Part shown: positions 40,101 to 55,100 of the stretch, piece by piece
Layout of the letters: each line of letters opens with the position of its first letter
How positions within the stretch are numbered: the first letter of the stretch is position 1
Source: Trichosphaerium sp. ATCC 40318
Taxonomy: Eukaryota; Discosea; Flabellinia; Trichosidae
DNA: 64,000 nt
Direction: 5' to 3'
Assembly: GCA_038496445.1 (NCBI GenBank)
Contig: JALMLS010000237.1
Location: 39,304-103,303 of the forward strand
The notes under the pieces: generated by a model
Databases searched by the model: none
What the model was told of the DNA's origin: nothing
The model's input: only the letters and a program-made list of their open reading frames with translations
Program-made: the position numbers and the translations under genes

Positions 40101-43100
40101 GGCCATACAAGAACGCGAAAGTAAGAATTTCAAATAAAACGCGTAAAAAATGACTTAGTGAAAAACCATTGCTTATTGCGCTCTGTTCCTGTACTTTGCG
40201 CTGATACGTGACATATGAACAGGGTCTCATTTAACCAAACGTTGATTGTCGCAGTGAGCGTTATTGTTGGCGTCAAAAACTTTGTTAAGTCGGTATGAAA
40301 TCGTTTGAGGACTAGCCTACAGTTCTGCGACGCTTATACAAACGCGTGTCATTGCTCTCGTCATGTAACATACGTTACACGAAAATAATCGCATTAACCT
40401 GATGAACGCTTTTAACTAAGCGCAGCGGCCATCATAAAAGAACCATAAGGCGAAATCATCATATTTTAACTTTCGGGAGATTCTAGGCTTATTCTATTGC
40501 TTATGCTAAGCTTCTATTCGTACTTTGAAATAATATACACGACGTAAGGCATTTTGGAAGTATTTTAAAACGTTTTGGTGTTCTAATCTATAAAAAGAGT
40601 TTTAATGCGGAGAAAAAACGTCGCAGTATAAATACTGTTAACAAAAACACCAAAGAAGCACCTTTAGGAATACCAACTTGGCGTCTTATTTGAATACCAC
40701 GCAACTCAACGGCGTTTCGCAACACGCGACCTCGAACAGTTTTTTCCTTTTTTTTGGTTTCTAGCAAGCGCTTTTAACAAAAAAAATACGCCATAGTGAG
40801 GGAAGTATAGTATACTACTCGCACCCAAGAAGAGATAAACTAAGAGTTCCAAGTAAGAAATCATTTTCGTCAAAAACACACCGAACAAAAAAAGTAACAA
40901 AAATAACAGCACAACAGAAAAACGATCCTCAACAATGGGTAACTTAGCTGTAATAGCAGCTACATCAACAACACCTACGCTTACGACTGCCGATGATAAA
41001 GTGAAACTAAATAGAGACGAGAACGAAGCAGGCGGCGAAGAAACAGATGATGTGATGGTTGCAGAAAATCCACAAGGAGGCTGTGGATATCTTTTCTCAT
41101 TGTCTATATACGACGTTATGAACGTTGCAATAGGTTTTATGACTTGCACACCGGGACCTATACACAACGGACCTTACAATACTATAAAGCGCGGGAGAGC
41201 TGGTTCTCTGCTACAAGCTCCTAATTATGGAGGCATTTCTTTACTTAATATGTCGTTTGATGATATCACCGGTATTTTTTTGCAACAACCTATTCATAAA
41301 CGTGTCGAGCTACGTCTAGTATGTAAAACATTTAGAACTGTTCTGGATCAACACGTTACAATAAGAGTACGTCTTACACTTCCTTCTTTGAACGCCGTTT
41401 TAAAGCCAAGTACTAACTTCTAATTTTAGGAAAAGCTATGCGTGATTAAACCAACAAGAGTGCTCTTTGCGAAATTCAGTTCCATTGACGACATCGCCAC
41501 AACGTCTGACGGAAGAGTACGTCACTGTTGTTTTGCTGGACCTACTTACTCGTGATTAGCTTGTCGCGCTTGATGGTAAAGGATTACACATTCTGAACCG
41601 TAAAAAAAAGCGTATTTTTCGCGTTCTAAAAAGAAACAAGGACGGATATTGGTCTACGGAAAATAAGCTCGCTATGGATTCCAAGAACATGGCTTATATT
41701 CTACCGAAACAACAGCGTACAATTACTCAAGTTGATATACTGTTACGTAAGTCTCAGATACAGCATATTTCATCAAAAGACTTTACAGCTGTTGGCGTCA
41801 ACGCTAACAATGACATTCTGCTTGGAGGCAAAGAAATACGAAAAATGACCAAAGACAGTTTGATAGACGAGTCTTTTTTGAACGCTACAAGTGTATCTGC
41901 TATGGCGTTTAATAGGAATACTGGCGATATAATCTATGCTACAAGCGTAGAGAAAAAAACAATTGAAGTGACAGGTCACACAAAGAGCACGTGGAAGAAT
42001 GACGTTCACATTCTTCATGACGGGAATACAACCGATATTGAAATCAGTAACGGTGGTGACGTATCTTCTAAAATAGCTGCTTTAACATGCGATAAAAAAG
42101 GGAACCTTTTTATAGGGTTCTCTAACGGTGATATTGAAAAAGTTTACAGGTCATCTAATTTAAAAGATGAGATAAAGATGAGAATCAAAAATGGTAAAGG
42201 AAAAGAGATAAATGGAATGGTCCATTTAGATGGTCACTTGTATGTAGGTAGAAAGAGGTATTTGGTGAAGATACCTGATTGTAAATAAAAGGATTCAGAA
42301 CGTTTTTTACGCGGTTTTCTTCTCTTTTTTTTTCCTTTTTTTGCTGATTGCTATCACTCAAAACAACGAGTTGCGCGGATTTACACAACCCTCAACTGTT
42401 CAAGCCTCATTCTCACTTATTCTATAAAAGCCGCACAATGTGCAACACGAGAAGAGGTGACATGTTCCCAGTTTCTTGAAGGGCTGAAAAGTCTTCAACT
42501 GTCAGTTGTTTTTTTGGTTGAAAATACACGCAATGCTTCGGGAAGTCGCTGTACAAGGCTTCTTACGCGCCCTTAGCGCTGTGAAGCCATCACACTTGGT
42601 TCAAAAGCGCGTTTCTATCGACAAAGATCATATCGTGTTTAACAAGCGCGTTTCTTCCAAATTATCGTCTCTTAAACAAATTACAGTCATTGGAGCTGGA
42701 AAGGCAACAGCTGAGATGTGTGCAGGACTAGAGCAACTGATTGGTGATAAAATACCCATCAAAGGCGCAATTAGTGTTCCTCATGGCCTAGAAATCCCTG
42801 ATCTAACCCCACAAATAAACGGTACGTTTAAACAATAAAAGCATGTCATGACGCTCATCTACACTAGTAACAAGAGCGTCGCACCCTATTCCAGATCAAA
42901 ACGGTGTTGAGGGCGTTAATAAAATGATATCATGTATAACAACGTCTCCAGAAGATTCCCTGGTACGCCTTTAATCATACAGGAAACCAATGACATTTCT
43001 GACACTTGTCACAAGATTGTTGCTCTAATTTCAGGCGGTGGAAGCGCTCTAATGGCTGATCCTGCTCCACCACTAACGCTGGAAGATATACAAAGTGTTA

Positions 43101-46100
43101 ATAAAGCTCTTATATCATGTGGAGCCGATATAAAGGAGATCAACTGCGTGAGGAAGCATATTTGCTCGTTGAAAGGTACAAGCAATCTATTAAACGCCAC
43201 GTGTATAAACAAGCTCACAACAACACAGGAGGCAAACTTGCAAAGATGACAACAGAAAAAAAGTTGTCTCTCGTTTCTCTTATCATATCCGACGTTGTAG
43301 GAGACGATCTAGCAACAATCGCATCAGGACCAACCGTGCCAGATGATACAACGTACCAAGAAGTAAGCTAGAACTCGGATTTTAAAGAAACAATTCAACC
43401 CTTACTTAATGCAGTTAGGCCTGGTCTATACTTAACAAGTATACCCTCACAAAAAATCTACCTGATGCAGTTAAAAGTTATCTTGAATCAGGCCTTGCTG
43501 GAACAATACCAGAGACTCCAAAGTCATCTGATGAAAAAAAACTTAATGTTGAAAATATTATCATTGGTAGCTCCGAGACATCGATTTCTGGTGTCACAGA
43601 ATACTTAAAAGAACAAAATGTACCCGTTAGTGTATTTTCTAGATCATTAGAAGGGGAAGCAAGCACATACGGAAAGAATCTTGTTGACGAATTGGAAAAA
43701 TTTGCAAAACATACAAAAGAAGCAGGTGTCAGATCTGCGTTTGTTGGAGCAGGTACATGACCTGCTTTTACTTTAGTCATTCCATGTGGTCTGTAAAGCA
43801 TGACGCTTATGCTTTTTGTGTTTAGGAGAGTTCACAGTTACAATTAAAGGCAGTGGTAAAGGTGGACGTAACCAAGAAATGTTATTATCTTTCTTAGACC
43901 AACTTGAGAAACGTCAGGTATCAGAGCCTACTTTCTTAAGTGACATGAAGTTTGCTATTGTTAGTGCTGCATTTGATGGTATTGAGGGTAATTCTCCTGC
44001 TACTGGAGCTTTTGTTGATGATACAACATTGGCATCGATGCAAAAGTTAAACTTGGATGCAAAATCAGCACTTGAAAACAATGATTCGTACAGTGTATTC
44101 AAAGCTCTAGATCAAGCTATTATCACAGGACAGAGTGGTACTAATATAAATGATATGACTATTATTATAATGGAACAACGTGATTATTCCAAATAAAAAA
44201 ATTATTAATTTGGACGTTTTCTATTTAATTTAAGAAAAGCAGCGACGCAGCCTCTTCTCTGGTCATTAGCAATCCAAAATGGTGCTTACTTAATTACTAG
44301 CGTACTTTTCAAAACACGCTAACAGAATTTCGCTAAGAAGCAATGTCATTAAGACGGAGGTTCGACGGCCTTAACACTATTGTCTAATTTTTTATTACTC
44401 GATATTGTGATTGTGCTTCAACCTTTACGTTAGTCTTTGAATTTTCTATCGCCATTGAACACTCCGATAGATCACACAGGCGCGCTTGTAAATGATATTT
44501 GGGTTAAATCAGCGCGTCCACGTGTTCTTTTTATTTATAGTATTGCTTTATGGCTTTTCGCAAGCTCAATACAACTGCCAGCCATATATACACAACTATG
44601 GGGGTAGGCCGCGTTTATGCGATACTATAATTGCAAACGGCACTATTATCGCTCTCCGAAATAACACTATGGATGATCTATACACGTAAGTGAGCGAAAT
44701 ATCGAATGCTAGAAAAAAAGAACAATACTTTCGTATTAATTTGCCAATAAGGCAACCTACTCGGCTTGAACCTTTTGTATCATTAGCTTCTGATGAGTGC
44801 CTTGACATTGGAGTGCCATACTTCTGTTTAGCCACTTTTAATCCTTGCACAGCATTTGCAGGTACGTCACAACTGTTCGAATAGCTACGAGAATAGCTAC
44901 TTAACAAGCAATTAGAGCCAATTAAACAGTGCTCAGATGACTGCTACAACTTTACAAGTACCTGTGAGACAGAACTAAGGCTTGTTGGCATACAACCAGA
45001 CTGTACCGACACGTTATTAGTCTCTCCTGTTTGTGAAAGTAATAACCAAACCTTCAGTACGCGCAGTTGTTTCACAAAAAAACAAAAAAGATCCGGACGG
45101 CCACTGTTAACTCCTTTGTCTTTATTTTTGATTTAATTTAGATATTTCACGTTCCACTGAATGCCCAGAACCTCTGATTTACGATTCCGAAGCATCAGAT
45201 GACTTCATTAAATGCTTCAAGTGTCCACCTCCTTTTTTCAGTCAAAAAGTATGGAGCAGTCTTTATACACTCACATTGGTCGTATGCTGTTTTGGATTTG
45301 CTCTCCAGCTGTTCTCTCTTATTGTAGTTTGCAGCGACAAAACGTGCGTACCGGTTTTTTGAGAATTACCTTTATGGATGGTTAACTTTCTTATTCTATT
45401 TTTAGGTACTTTACTTTTTCGTCTCATTTTTGGATTATTTATATCATTGATTCTATGGTTGCATCATTTCTTGGAGCTCTTTCGTCTGTTGTACCTCAAA
45501 AAATAATTTGTGAGAATGAAGGTCGAGGCGCCGAAGCGTTAACTCACTGGCCTTGTGCTGTTCAAGGTAACTGTACAAGATGTTAAACCAAAAAAAACTA
45601 ACAACGAATGGAAGGTTTCTTATTGACATATGTGACTATACAACTATTTATATGTTGGGCAGTACATTCGGTAACTCTCGTATTTAATCTACAGCGTAGT
45701 AAGAAGGCTCTCAGACAAAATTCTTTGCCATTAGGATTCCGTATTGTACGTATAAAGAGTAGTAACTAGGGGAGTTTTTTGTAATTTGACTCATGGATTT
45801 AGATAAGCCATTGTTGTATTTGGTTATTACCATTACTTAATACAACTATAAGTTTAATACTTGGTAATATTAAATCTGTATTTTTCAGCTGCTATGGTGC
45901 GTATACAATTCAGTACTTAGCATCTTTTTTTTGCTGACTTTTTTATTTAGCATTGGGTAAGCACCGTTGGTACCTATTTTTGGGATTTCCACTTGTTCCT
46001 GCACTAATTATTACAACATTCTGCTTCGGTTACATAGTTTATGAAAGCTGTGTTGTACGATTCAAACCAATTCTAGTTAGCACAAATCTAAAACAGTTTT

Positions 46101-49100
46101 AGCTTGGTTCACAAAGAAAACAAGAATTTAAAAACAAGGCAACTAAAATAACGTTGGCAGTTTTCTCTGTGTTAGTAACTTTATGGATTTTACTGGCATT
46201 GATGATAATATTAAGAGCTTGGGTAGATATGGACGGCACAGATAGAGTATCAGATTTGACCGTCGAGTATATAAAATGCATTTTCACCAAACCAATCCAA
46301 GAATGTGAGCTTATTCAAAAAAAATCAGAAAGTTACTTGATTGTACTGATACTGTCAATCACGTGCGCTTTTGGCAGTGGAGTAATATTCTTTCCTTTAT
46401 GGATAGCACAGCCGTACGTGTCAGCAACAAAATGAACTCAAAAATTACCTCTGAAACAGAGTAAGTATGTTTTTTTTCTTATTCTATGTTTTTTCTAGAA
46501 AGTTCAGAAAGTCTCTTCGTATTTTAGTAGGACTTCAGCAACCAGATAGAAAAAGACGTGCTACTATTGGAACAATGTCAGGGAGAACAACAAGCAGAAT
46601 AAGAAGTAATACTATACAATCTACACCTGAGAAACTTGACGAAAGCAGTGTAATGGAACGTATTAAAAAAACAAATGCAAGTATTATTGAATATATTAAA
46701 GAAGACGAAGCACAGAAAAAGAGTGTACCTCTGAAAACAGAAAATATGATTAATTCAAAGAGTGACTTGTCGCTGGATTCCAGTATTAGTAAGGACAGCT
46801 GCGCGTAGCTAAAACATTTGTAAATAAAAGACATCAACTTGTATAGGGCTTGGACACGTGTATGAACTACTTTTAACGCAATTTAGAGTGTACCTCCAAC
46901 AGCGAATCCTAGGAATTAGCAAGTTTTACTTAGCCATAGTAGCTCCATGGAGTTTTACCATGCCCCATTATTGTATTTAAACCTGCAACTAAAATACTAT
47001 GTATGCCTAGACAATATAGAAGCGTAAAGAAGCTAATGTAATGCGATTGTTGAGGAACAACTTTTGTCCGTGAAAGGTTTATGTGATACAGTTTTTTAAT
47101 GCATAGACACGTGATGCTATTTTCCACTATTTAAGTGAATAAGTGTCCTTACACACTAGTTTACGGTATCACTGTCTTTAATCTCAGTGTACTACAGAAA
47201 TTATGTAAGCACTCTTATGAAATACAAATAGAAAAAAATATACAACTGAGAACTAAATCGTACTAGTAATCGTTTTTTTCTGTAATTTATGCAAGAAGCA
47301 GTTTTGATTTTTTTCTGAAGCATATTAGCTACATTAGCAATATTTAGTACGATAGTTAGCATGACCAGTATAGCACCGATCATCCCTGCTTTTGTAAAAT
47401 ATGGACCATCAAACTCTTCAAAATACTCTGGGTTTGCAGGTAATTTGATTGTAATACTTAATAAAAAAAACGTGTTAATAGTGGTTTGTAACTAATCATC
47501 ATACACTGGGTATCTGTCTCCATAGACAGATGTGTTATTACAACATATGGACGCTGTGCCTATTTTTTGAGGGGGTGTTTTCGTGAGACCCACATATCCT
47601 TGACCGGCGTTAGACAATAATGGAATGAGAAAACAATAAAAAGATACCATCAATCGTCTGTTTGCCAGATAACTCCTCGATTTCTCGGACAACAACAGTT
47701 GTCACAACACTAACCTCATAATCAACTGAAGGCATGTAAACATCATTTTCAGATGTTATACTTAATGATACTGAAGTATCTACACTATAATTAAATTAAC
47801 TGGTATGGCAAATGTGTTCTTGTATCGCAATGATATCAATTTGCACAGACGTATAAAATACAAAACAAGCCCCAATCGTTACTTTATAGTCAATAGAGTC
47901 CAGTGTGGCATTAAATGAGATACTAATGAACCATTTAGTGGTTCAAATGGAAATAATACTATGAACAAAATTGTTCCAGAAACTCAATTGAGTTTAGTAA
48001 CAACTTACCTATTTCCTCCATTGAGACTAATATATTTAGAACTGGTATGCTCCACATAGACGATAGGTCCAAAAGTATTATCAAATACAAAAAGGTCATT
48101 CCTGGTTCAGAGAAGAACAGATTAAACACAAGAAAAAAAAGGAAGAAAAAAACAGAATTGATTGAGATGTACCACGTAATTGTTACAAGTACTTCTACAT
48201 TGCTATTATATGCTTAGTAATTGATATACAAGAGTAAGCGTACCTCATTAATTCTTTATATTTAGCGATAGTTGGTGTAGTAGAAAAGTGTGCTTGTGAA
48301 TTTCTAAGCACACTTGTTCGTCTAGCATTTCCAAAACTGGACTTGTTTGCAATTCCAGTTGATTCTACACCATAAGGTGTCGGTTGGAAGTTATAGTACA
48401 CACTTACCTCAACAATAATAATCAAAATACAAGTGACAATCATTATAATAGTAATAAGTCCACCTATAACATCGCCTTCCCATGATAACGTCTGTGTGCT
48501 AATGTCATATCTTTGAAACTGTTTATTTATATCAAATACTTTGATAACCTTCATAAACCAGCCATCACTGCAACCGCAATACTTAAGAATAAAGACGATA
48601 ATACAAAAAACTAATAATAATCCAAAAGTACCAGCAGTAGCCCCAAAAATGATTGGTATGTGTGGATTGAATATCATAACAACAAATTGTTGTCTTGCCG
48701 AAGTTTCTTTTGTTAAAGAAAACGGATAAAAAGATACACCATCATGCTTAGGTTCTTCTTTTGGAATGTATGTTCTTGTGCCACCTAAACATGTCTGATT
48801 CTTGTTGCACTTGATACATGACGTTGACCCTTCATTTGGTTGCCATGTGCCAGGTTCACAAAGCTTACATATATCAATACCTTGATAACTTTTGTATGTA
48901 CCTGCTGGACACTGTACAAGGTCATCATTTCTATACATATACCCTGGTGGTATTGTTAGATTCCACGATCTTTCTTTCAATTCATCATTGTAGCCATACA
49001 ATACACCCGCTGATAAAAATATCGTTTCTAAGTTCATATCAACTGTATAAACATTTGGAAAAATCAGATCAACATCAACAATAACAGCAGGTAATTCTGT

Positions 49101-52100
49101 TATAGACAGCCTAATTATTCCTTGGCCTGACTCTGGTCCTAGTTTAACAAGAGCATAAAAACACTCAACATACTCTGTTGATTTACCACAATCGCCAAGA
49201 CCATAAAAATTATTTTGACTATTGAATTGTTGTGTTTGGTGAAACTGATAACCAACATTAAATGATAGTTGTTGCTCTGGGAAGAAAATACTATCTCCTG
49301 CTGCATTTTCCCGTATCAAAGCTACCCTATCATATCCAAATAAAGCAAGGCCTCCAATGATACCAGGAAATTGTGGTGCAGCATGAAGAAAGGATGTACT
49401 TGAATGGGAGTTAACTCGACAAAAGCGTAAGTCTTTGGGAATGACACCTAGACAAACAACAAACATGAGTGAAAATAAGTGAAAAACTACTTATAAAATA
49501 AGAACAAGCCAAAAGTTGAGTGAATAGAACAGCACACTCAACCTTGAAGTTACATAAATAATTGTAACACAATGCTTGTTGTAGTACATAGGAATCAAGA
49601 CGTACAACAACACGTAATAACCAACTTTCTTTTAACATGTGTTTTCTAACAGATATTGACACAGCATTAGGTGTATCATTATCTGTGATAATCCTTGTAG
49701 CTATAGTGACATTTGGTGTTGTTATATTATAAACAACAATAGCATGTATGGTATGAGCAACCAAGAAGTTGTCAGTACTAGCTATCAAACTAGTTACTAA
49801 CAGTGAACTCTATATAATCTATTAGCCAAGCAGCTTGATAACTAGTAACAAGTTACATTGGCACCATACCTCTATACTGGTAAACAGTTTCAAAGCACCA
49901 GTTTCTGCTATTTCGAATACATGTATAGTACGCGGGTCAACTGCTATTGAAGCCTTACTATTACCTGCTGCTGCATAAATAGGTCCAAATGACGACGGTC
50001 CCACGCTCACATAGTGCGAGTAACAAGATTTATTTCGTAAATTGCTACTAGTCGTTAGATTCAAAACAACTAGCGTCAATAGACGTTAACCGGTTTGTAA
50101 AAGCGAAAAGTAGTTACCCAGCGTAAAAGTTGTAAGAACTACTATCGTATGCTGCGTAAAAGCCATTTGGTGAGGCTGAGAATGCCTTGTCAACGTTTTG
50201 TGCGAGCACCGGCCATCTAGTAGGTAACGTGCAGTCACATAATACCACGCAGCCACTGTACAATAAAACCAGCACGAAAACACGCACTAAACTGTTGGCT
50301 TGCATTCGTAGTTTGCGCCTTTAATACAAACGACTCGCTTAACTTAGTGTTGTCATTCAGGCTCAAAATAACAGATACCCTCTAAAGCTAATTGATATTG
50401 CTATAATAAACTGCACCAGAACCATTAACTTCTCGTTTTGGTGCGCCTTTTAGTAATGCAATCCCGTTCAAAATGAAAATACGATAATGGCAGAAAGTTC
50501 GCAAGGGAAACCCAAATATGTAGAACTTTGTCAAAAAAAAGTCGAAAATTCGGCACACTAATTATCCTATATTATACCATAGGAACTATTTAGAAAGCCC
50601 CCCTGAAAGGGGGGGTTTGGGGGGGCAGAGCCTAGCGGCGACTGAGCGCCATAACCCAGTTGTCTCCCTTTGTGGCGAACAGTTCAATATCACTTTGACA
50701 TTTTTTCTACTTTTTTTTCGACATTTTAGTACACACCGTTCGCAACATTTCGTTTTAGTTTAATTTAGCCAAGACCCTTCTAAAGTAGCAAAAAACGGTG
50801 TTATCACCATAAACCCCGATATAACTGGTACGCGAAAATTCGAACGTCAATTGACTCGTTGGGAGAATACGTTTTATTACTCACTAGGTTTCTTTTCTAT
50901 CAACTTTGCATAAAATTGTGGTTCAGTGTTGTACTTATTCACTGTTGCAAAGTGACTATCTTCACAATTTGGAGTTTCAGTCTCAATCCACTCATAATTG
51001 GAGACAAGCGCAGACAATACTCTACGAAATAACACTATCAATGATCTTGTCACAAAATAAAAACACGTGCCTCCTCAGCATCATCATCGCAATCTTCTTG
51101 CCAGGACATATTCTCGGGCCCATACTGAAAGGGCTTAAGTCAAAGTCAGATGCTTCCCAACGCTCAGGGCGAAAGTTTTGTGGATCTACCCATTTTTCTT
51201 TAGAAGATGTAACACTTTGATGTAGTGGGACAACCATGGCCTTGAAACAAGTTAACCGAATGATATTGTTGTGTATGCTTACGCCTTTTGGTATAAAGTA
51301 GCCTTCAAATAAAATGTCTTCAGTACACACGTGAGGTATATAAACCGGAGCTGTAGGGCGATATCTACATGTGTTGAGATATTGTTCAAGTAGTACACAA
51401 GTACCTGAATGTCTCTTTAAGTACCCAATCCAAATAGGTCACCTCTCGCAGTACCTTAAAACAGTTAGCACATAGACTATATACTAGCACAGTAGTACCG
51501 TTGATTCACACGTGAGTGTATCAATCCCTTCTAGTGCCTTACGTAACTTTTCTTGGACGTCCTTATTCTTGGCTAGAACAACCAAAGCTCTACAAAAAGA
51601 AGTTAACAAAACGCCTTTTTCGGCAAAGATTGACGTACGTCTGTAGTGTATGTGCCGAAGTATCGAATCCAGCACCTAGTGCTTCTATCATAATACCTTT
51701 CTTTTGTTCTGTAGTTAACACACTATCCATGATACCGTCTAACATTACCGCACGCTTAAAAATACACGTCAAAAAAAGTTGGATTTGTCCAACAACGGCA
51801 ACAGTGCTACGTACACCTTTTTTATATTCTGCAATAATTTCGTCTGCAATAACATTCCTTCTCGCACATACTTTCTTCAGTTTATTGAGCTAACCGATGT
51901 AAGAAAGAACTAACTATTACGGTCGTTTAAACACTCCTACCCGTGCTTTTTCTAGAAATGCCAGGGAAGGCAACGAGTCCTGAACATAAGGGAGAGTGAA
52001 ATCTTCCATAATGGTTGTTTGAGTATCGTAGAGTTCTGAAAACTTGTTTCCCTTCTTGAATGCTCTTACATAATACAATAAGAACAAAATAGAACGCATT

Positions 52101-55100
52101 GACATACTTCTCTCCAAATAGGAGTAACGTCATTACATCAAACGTCATGCCATGAGTGACAGATGTGGCTCCTAAACAAATCTATTAAAAAAGGTACTAT
52201 TGCATAAATATCTATCACGTACCTATAGCTGTTTTATTTTTAGCACAAACCTTCAACATTTCCATCAAGTTTACAGTCTCCGCTTGTTGTATTTTGTCAG
52301 CTTGCTAAAAAAGAAACAAAACCTAAGCATCACAACATTATTCTGAAAAAACTGCTGTACCAACACAACATTGTGACCAAGGATTTTAGTCTTCCATGCC
52401 TTTCTCACGTTCTTATGAGAATCACCAATCGACATTACCGTCACTGAACGAAAAAATCAACCGGTTTAATGTACAAAGGACAAGAACGTACAGCCTTCCG
52501 GATCCATAGTGAAAAATGTTTCAATGTTCGCTACCATACCTTGAGCACTGAAGAATTGTTGAGAAGGTACGCTAGTTAAATCAAATGTACCGTCCAGAAA
52601 AAGCTTTTTTGTTCTTGACAAAAGCCTTCGTAATCATATCTTGGGTTGTAAGGAAAACTGCCTAAAAACTTGTAAATAAAAATGCATAATGCAGAATTAT
52701 TTATTTCATACCACCTGATTTCCAAGGTCAAGGCTGAAGATTCCTTGAAAATTGTCACCAATCTTAGCAACTGTGCTGCACAATAGTGAATTAAACCAGG
52801 TTTAACATACAATTGTAGAAAAGCTGTACAACCAAACACCACGCAAAAAAAAGGTGTAATTATGTTCTGTCGAAGAGTACCTTGGAAATTGTGTAGGATC
52901 AGGTAGTAAGTGTAAGTGACCAATAAGAGGAAGTGATAGAGGTCCTGGAGGTAATCCCTTGCGCTTTCTAGACAGATTTTTCCATAAAATCGACGCTATT
53001 ACGACAACAGCGAGGGCAATAACAACTTGTAATATTAGCATGTCGAGCAATTCAGGAAAGGATGCCTTATACTGCGTGTGAGATTTTACAGTTTTTCTCG
53101 AGTTTTTGCTAAGTAAAAACCAACTCAAACAATCTTAAGGAAAGGTACTATTAACGGTCGTATTGGCGAATCAAGATAGTTCCCAAACCAACACAACAAG
53201 ACCTTATCAACTTGTTGAAAAACACGTGTTGTAGCTTTTTATGGACGTTACTTTTTACTCTCGAAAATTATACTTAAATTCTGCGGTGAGTGCGATTGCT
53301 CATAAATGCGGCAACTCCAAATGCGGACAGGAACCGAGGAGTATGGCAAAAGCAAAAGTATTTTCCTAAAGACGTCAAAACTGAAATTTAAACCACAAAA
53401 GCTTACAACCCACAACGCCGCTAGTGTCGCGTGCTGGTACTTCAATCTAATAGTACACAAAATACCTGAAAGCAAAGGAACCGTTTCGAAAGACGTTTAT
53501 TTGAATGGAAACGAACACTTTATCAGACATCGCCTGAAACTCCTGCACTCATAAACGCACAAGGAAAAAAATCCATCAACAGCAGAAAATTCAACAAAAC
53601 AACTTCACGCTAGCTTACGCGCTATCACTTCGCGGAGTAATACCCACGAACTGAACGAAATGTTGATAACTTATTTGATTCACTGCACAATAACACAACC
53701 GCAAAACAACGATTAAACGCGTTTTCAGAGCAAATGGAGATGAGTCTATAGCAAGGGAGAAAGAAAAGTTCCGAATTTTCTTCGACAAGTAGAATACTTT
53801 TCCCCTACGACCTCGGCCACTCGTCACACGTAGCAGGGCCATCGAGAATACGTTAGGGTAAATACCTCATTAGCTTACGAGAAGATAAAAACACCCTCAA
53901 AGTCTAAACTGTACTTTTTTTTGTTGTTGAGCGTCGCAAATTTATAAATTCAGCCAAGAGATTGTGTTTGGGTTGTTTTTTGAGAAGTTGAACTGCGCCA
54001 GTTCGATCTCTAAACGCCCCGCAATCGTACCATTATTTGAGGTACCACGCAAGCTTTTGTTGGGCTGCGTTTCTTGGCTTGAATTCTAAAACAGCAGACG
54101 TACTTTTGCATCTCTTTTCACAACGGATTTTGACCGAAAGGGGATTAGCCCTTCAAAGCCCTTCAAAGTTTTACCGAGACTTAACTTCTTTCCAGAACTG
54201 ATTTAAGCGACTTGTTAGATTTGAGGGAAGGTTTGGACTGTAGCTAGGTGTATTGTTAGTGTCAAATTATACTACAAGCAGCAGGTACACTTGATCTCTT
54301 AACTGCGACCAAAAATCGCCGTTTCATACCAATTCTTGTTCTAACGCTACGAAGACCATGTCTCTCCCTTTTAAAGAAAGTCCTGCCCCGCTGAAGCAAG
54401 TCAAACGGCTACAGTTTGGTATTCTATCCCCTGAAGAGATCGTGCGTTACCCTACAGATTTTACCTACGCTATGCTTTTGCCGCGAATCAAAACAAAAAA
54501 ATTTGAAAAGAAGTATTCTTAACCTTCATTACGCGTAAAAAGCAACAGTAGCTTGTATTAGGCTATCAACGCATTTCTTTACCGAGCAAAATTTTTTTCT
54601 TTTGAAATAGCGTTACACTTGACACTTTGAACGTCCTCTTACCGTATTCCTCAGCGACGCATGTCATGTATGCCAGAGGGCATTAAATTTCCAACCACTG
54701 TGGAAAATGGAGAGTTCAAATCAGGAGGTTTGAGCGACTTGCGTATGGGTCCATCAGATCGTGATCACAGATGCGCAACTTGTGATCATATGCGAGAGGA
54801 GTGTCCTGGTATGGATAAATATTGTTTTACCTTGCTGCCACTGGAAGTGGACGTTAGAAATTCCTTCTTTCGTGTCACCTATTAGCTTTTATTTTTGTCA
54901 AGTTTGTTTTGTTTGTTTGGCGCTCTTTCTTTGTATTTGTTAGTGTTGACACTTTATCAAGGTCATTTCTCACATATTGATCTTGTAAAACCTGTATTTC
55001 ATATTGGTTTTGTTCCTACAGTCATTAAAATATTGCGTTGCGTCTGTTTCAGATGCTCTAAACTATTAGTTGATACGGTACACTTTATTTACCAAGAAAA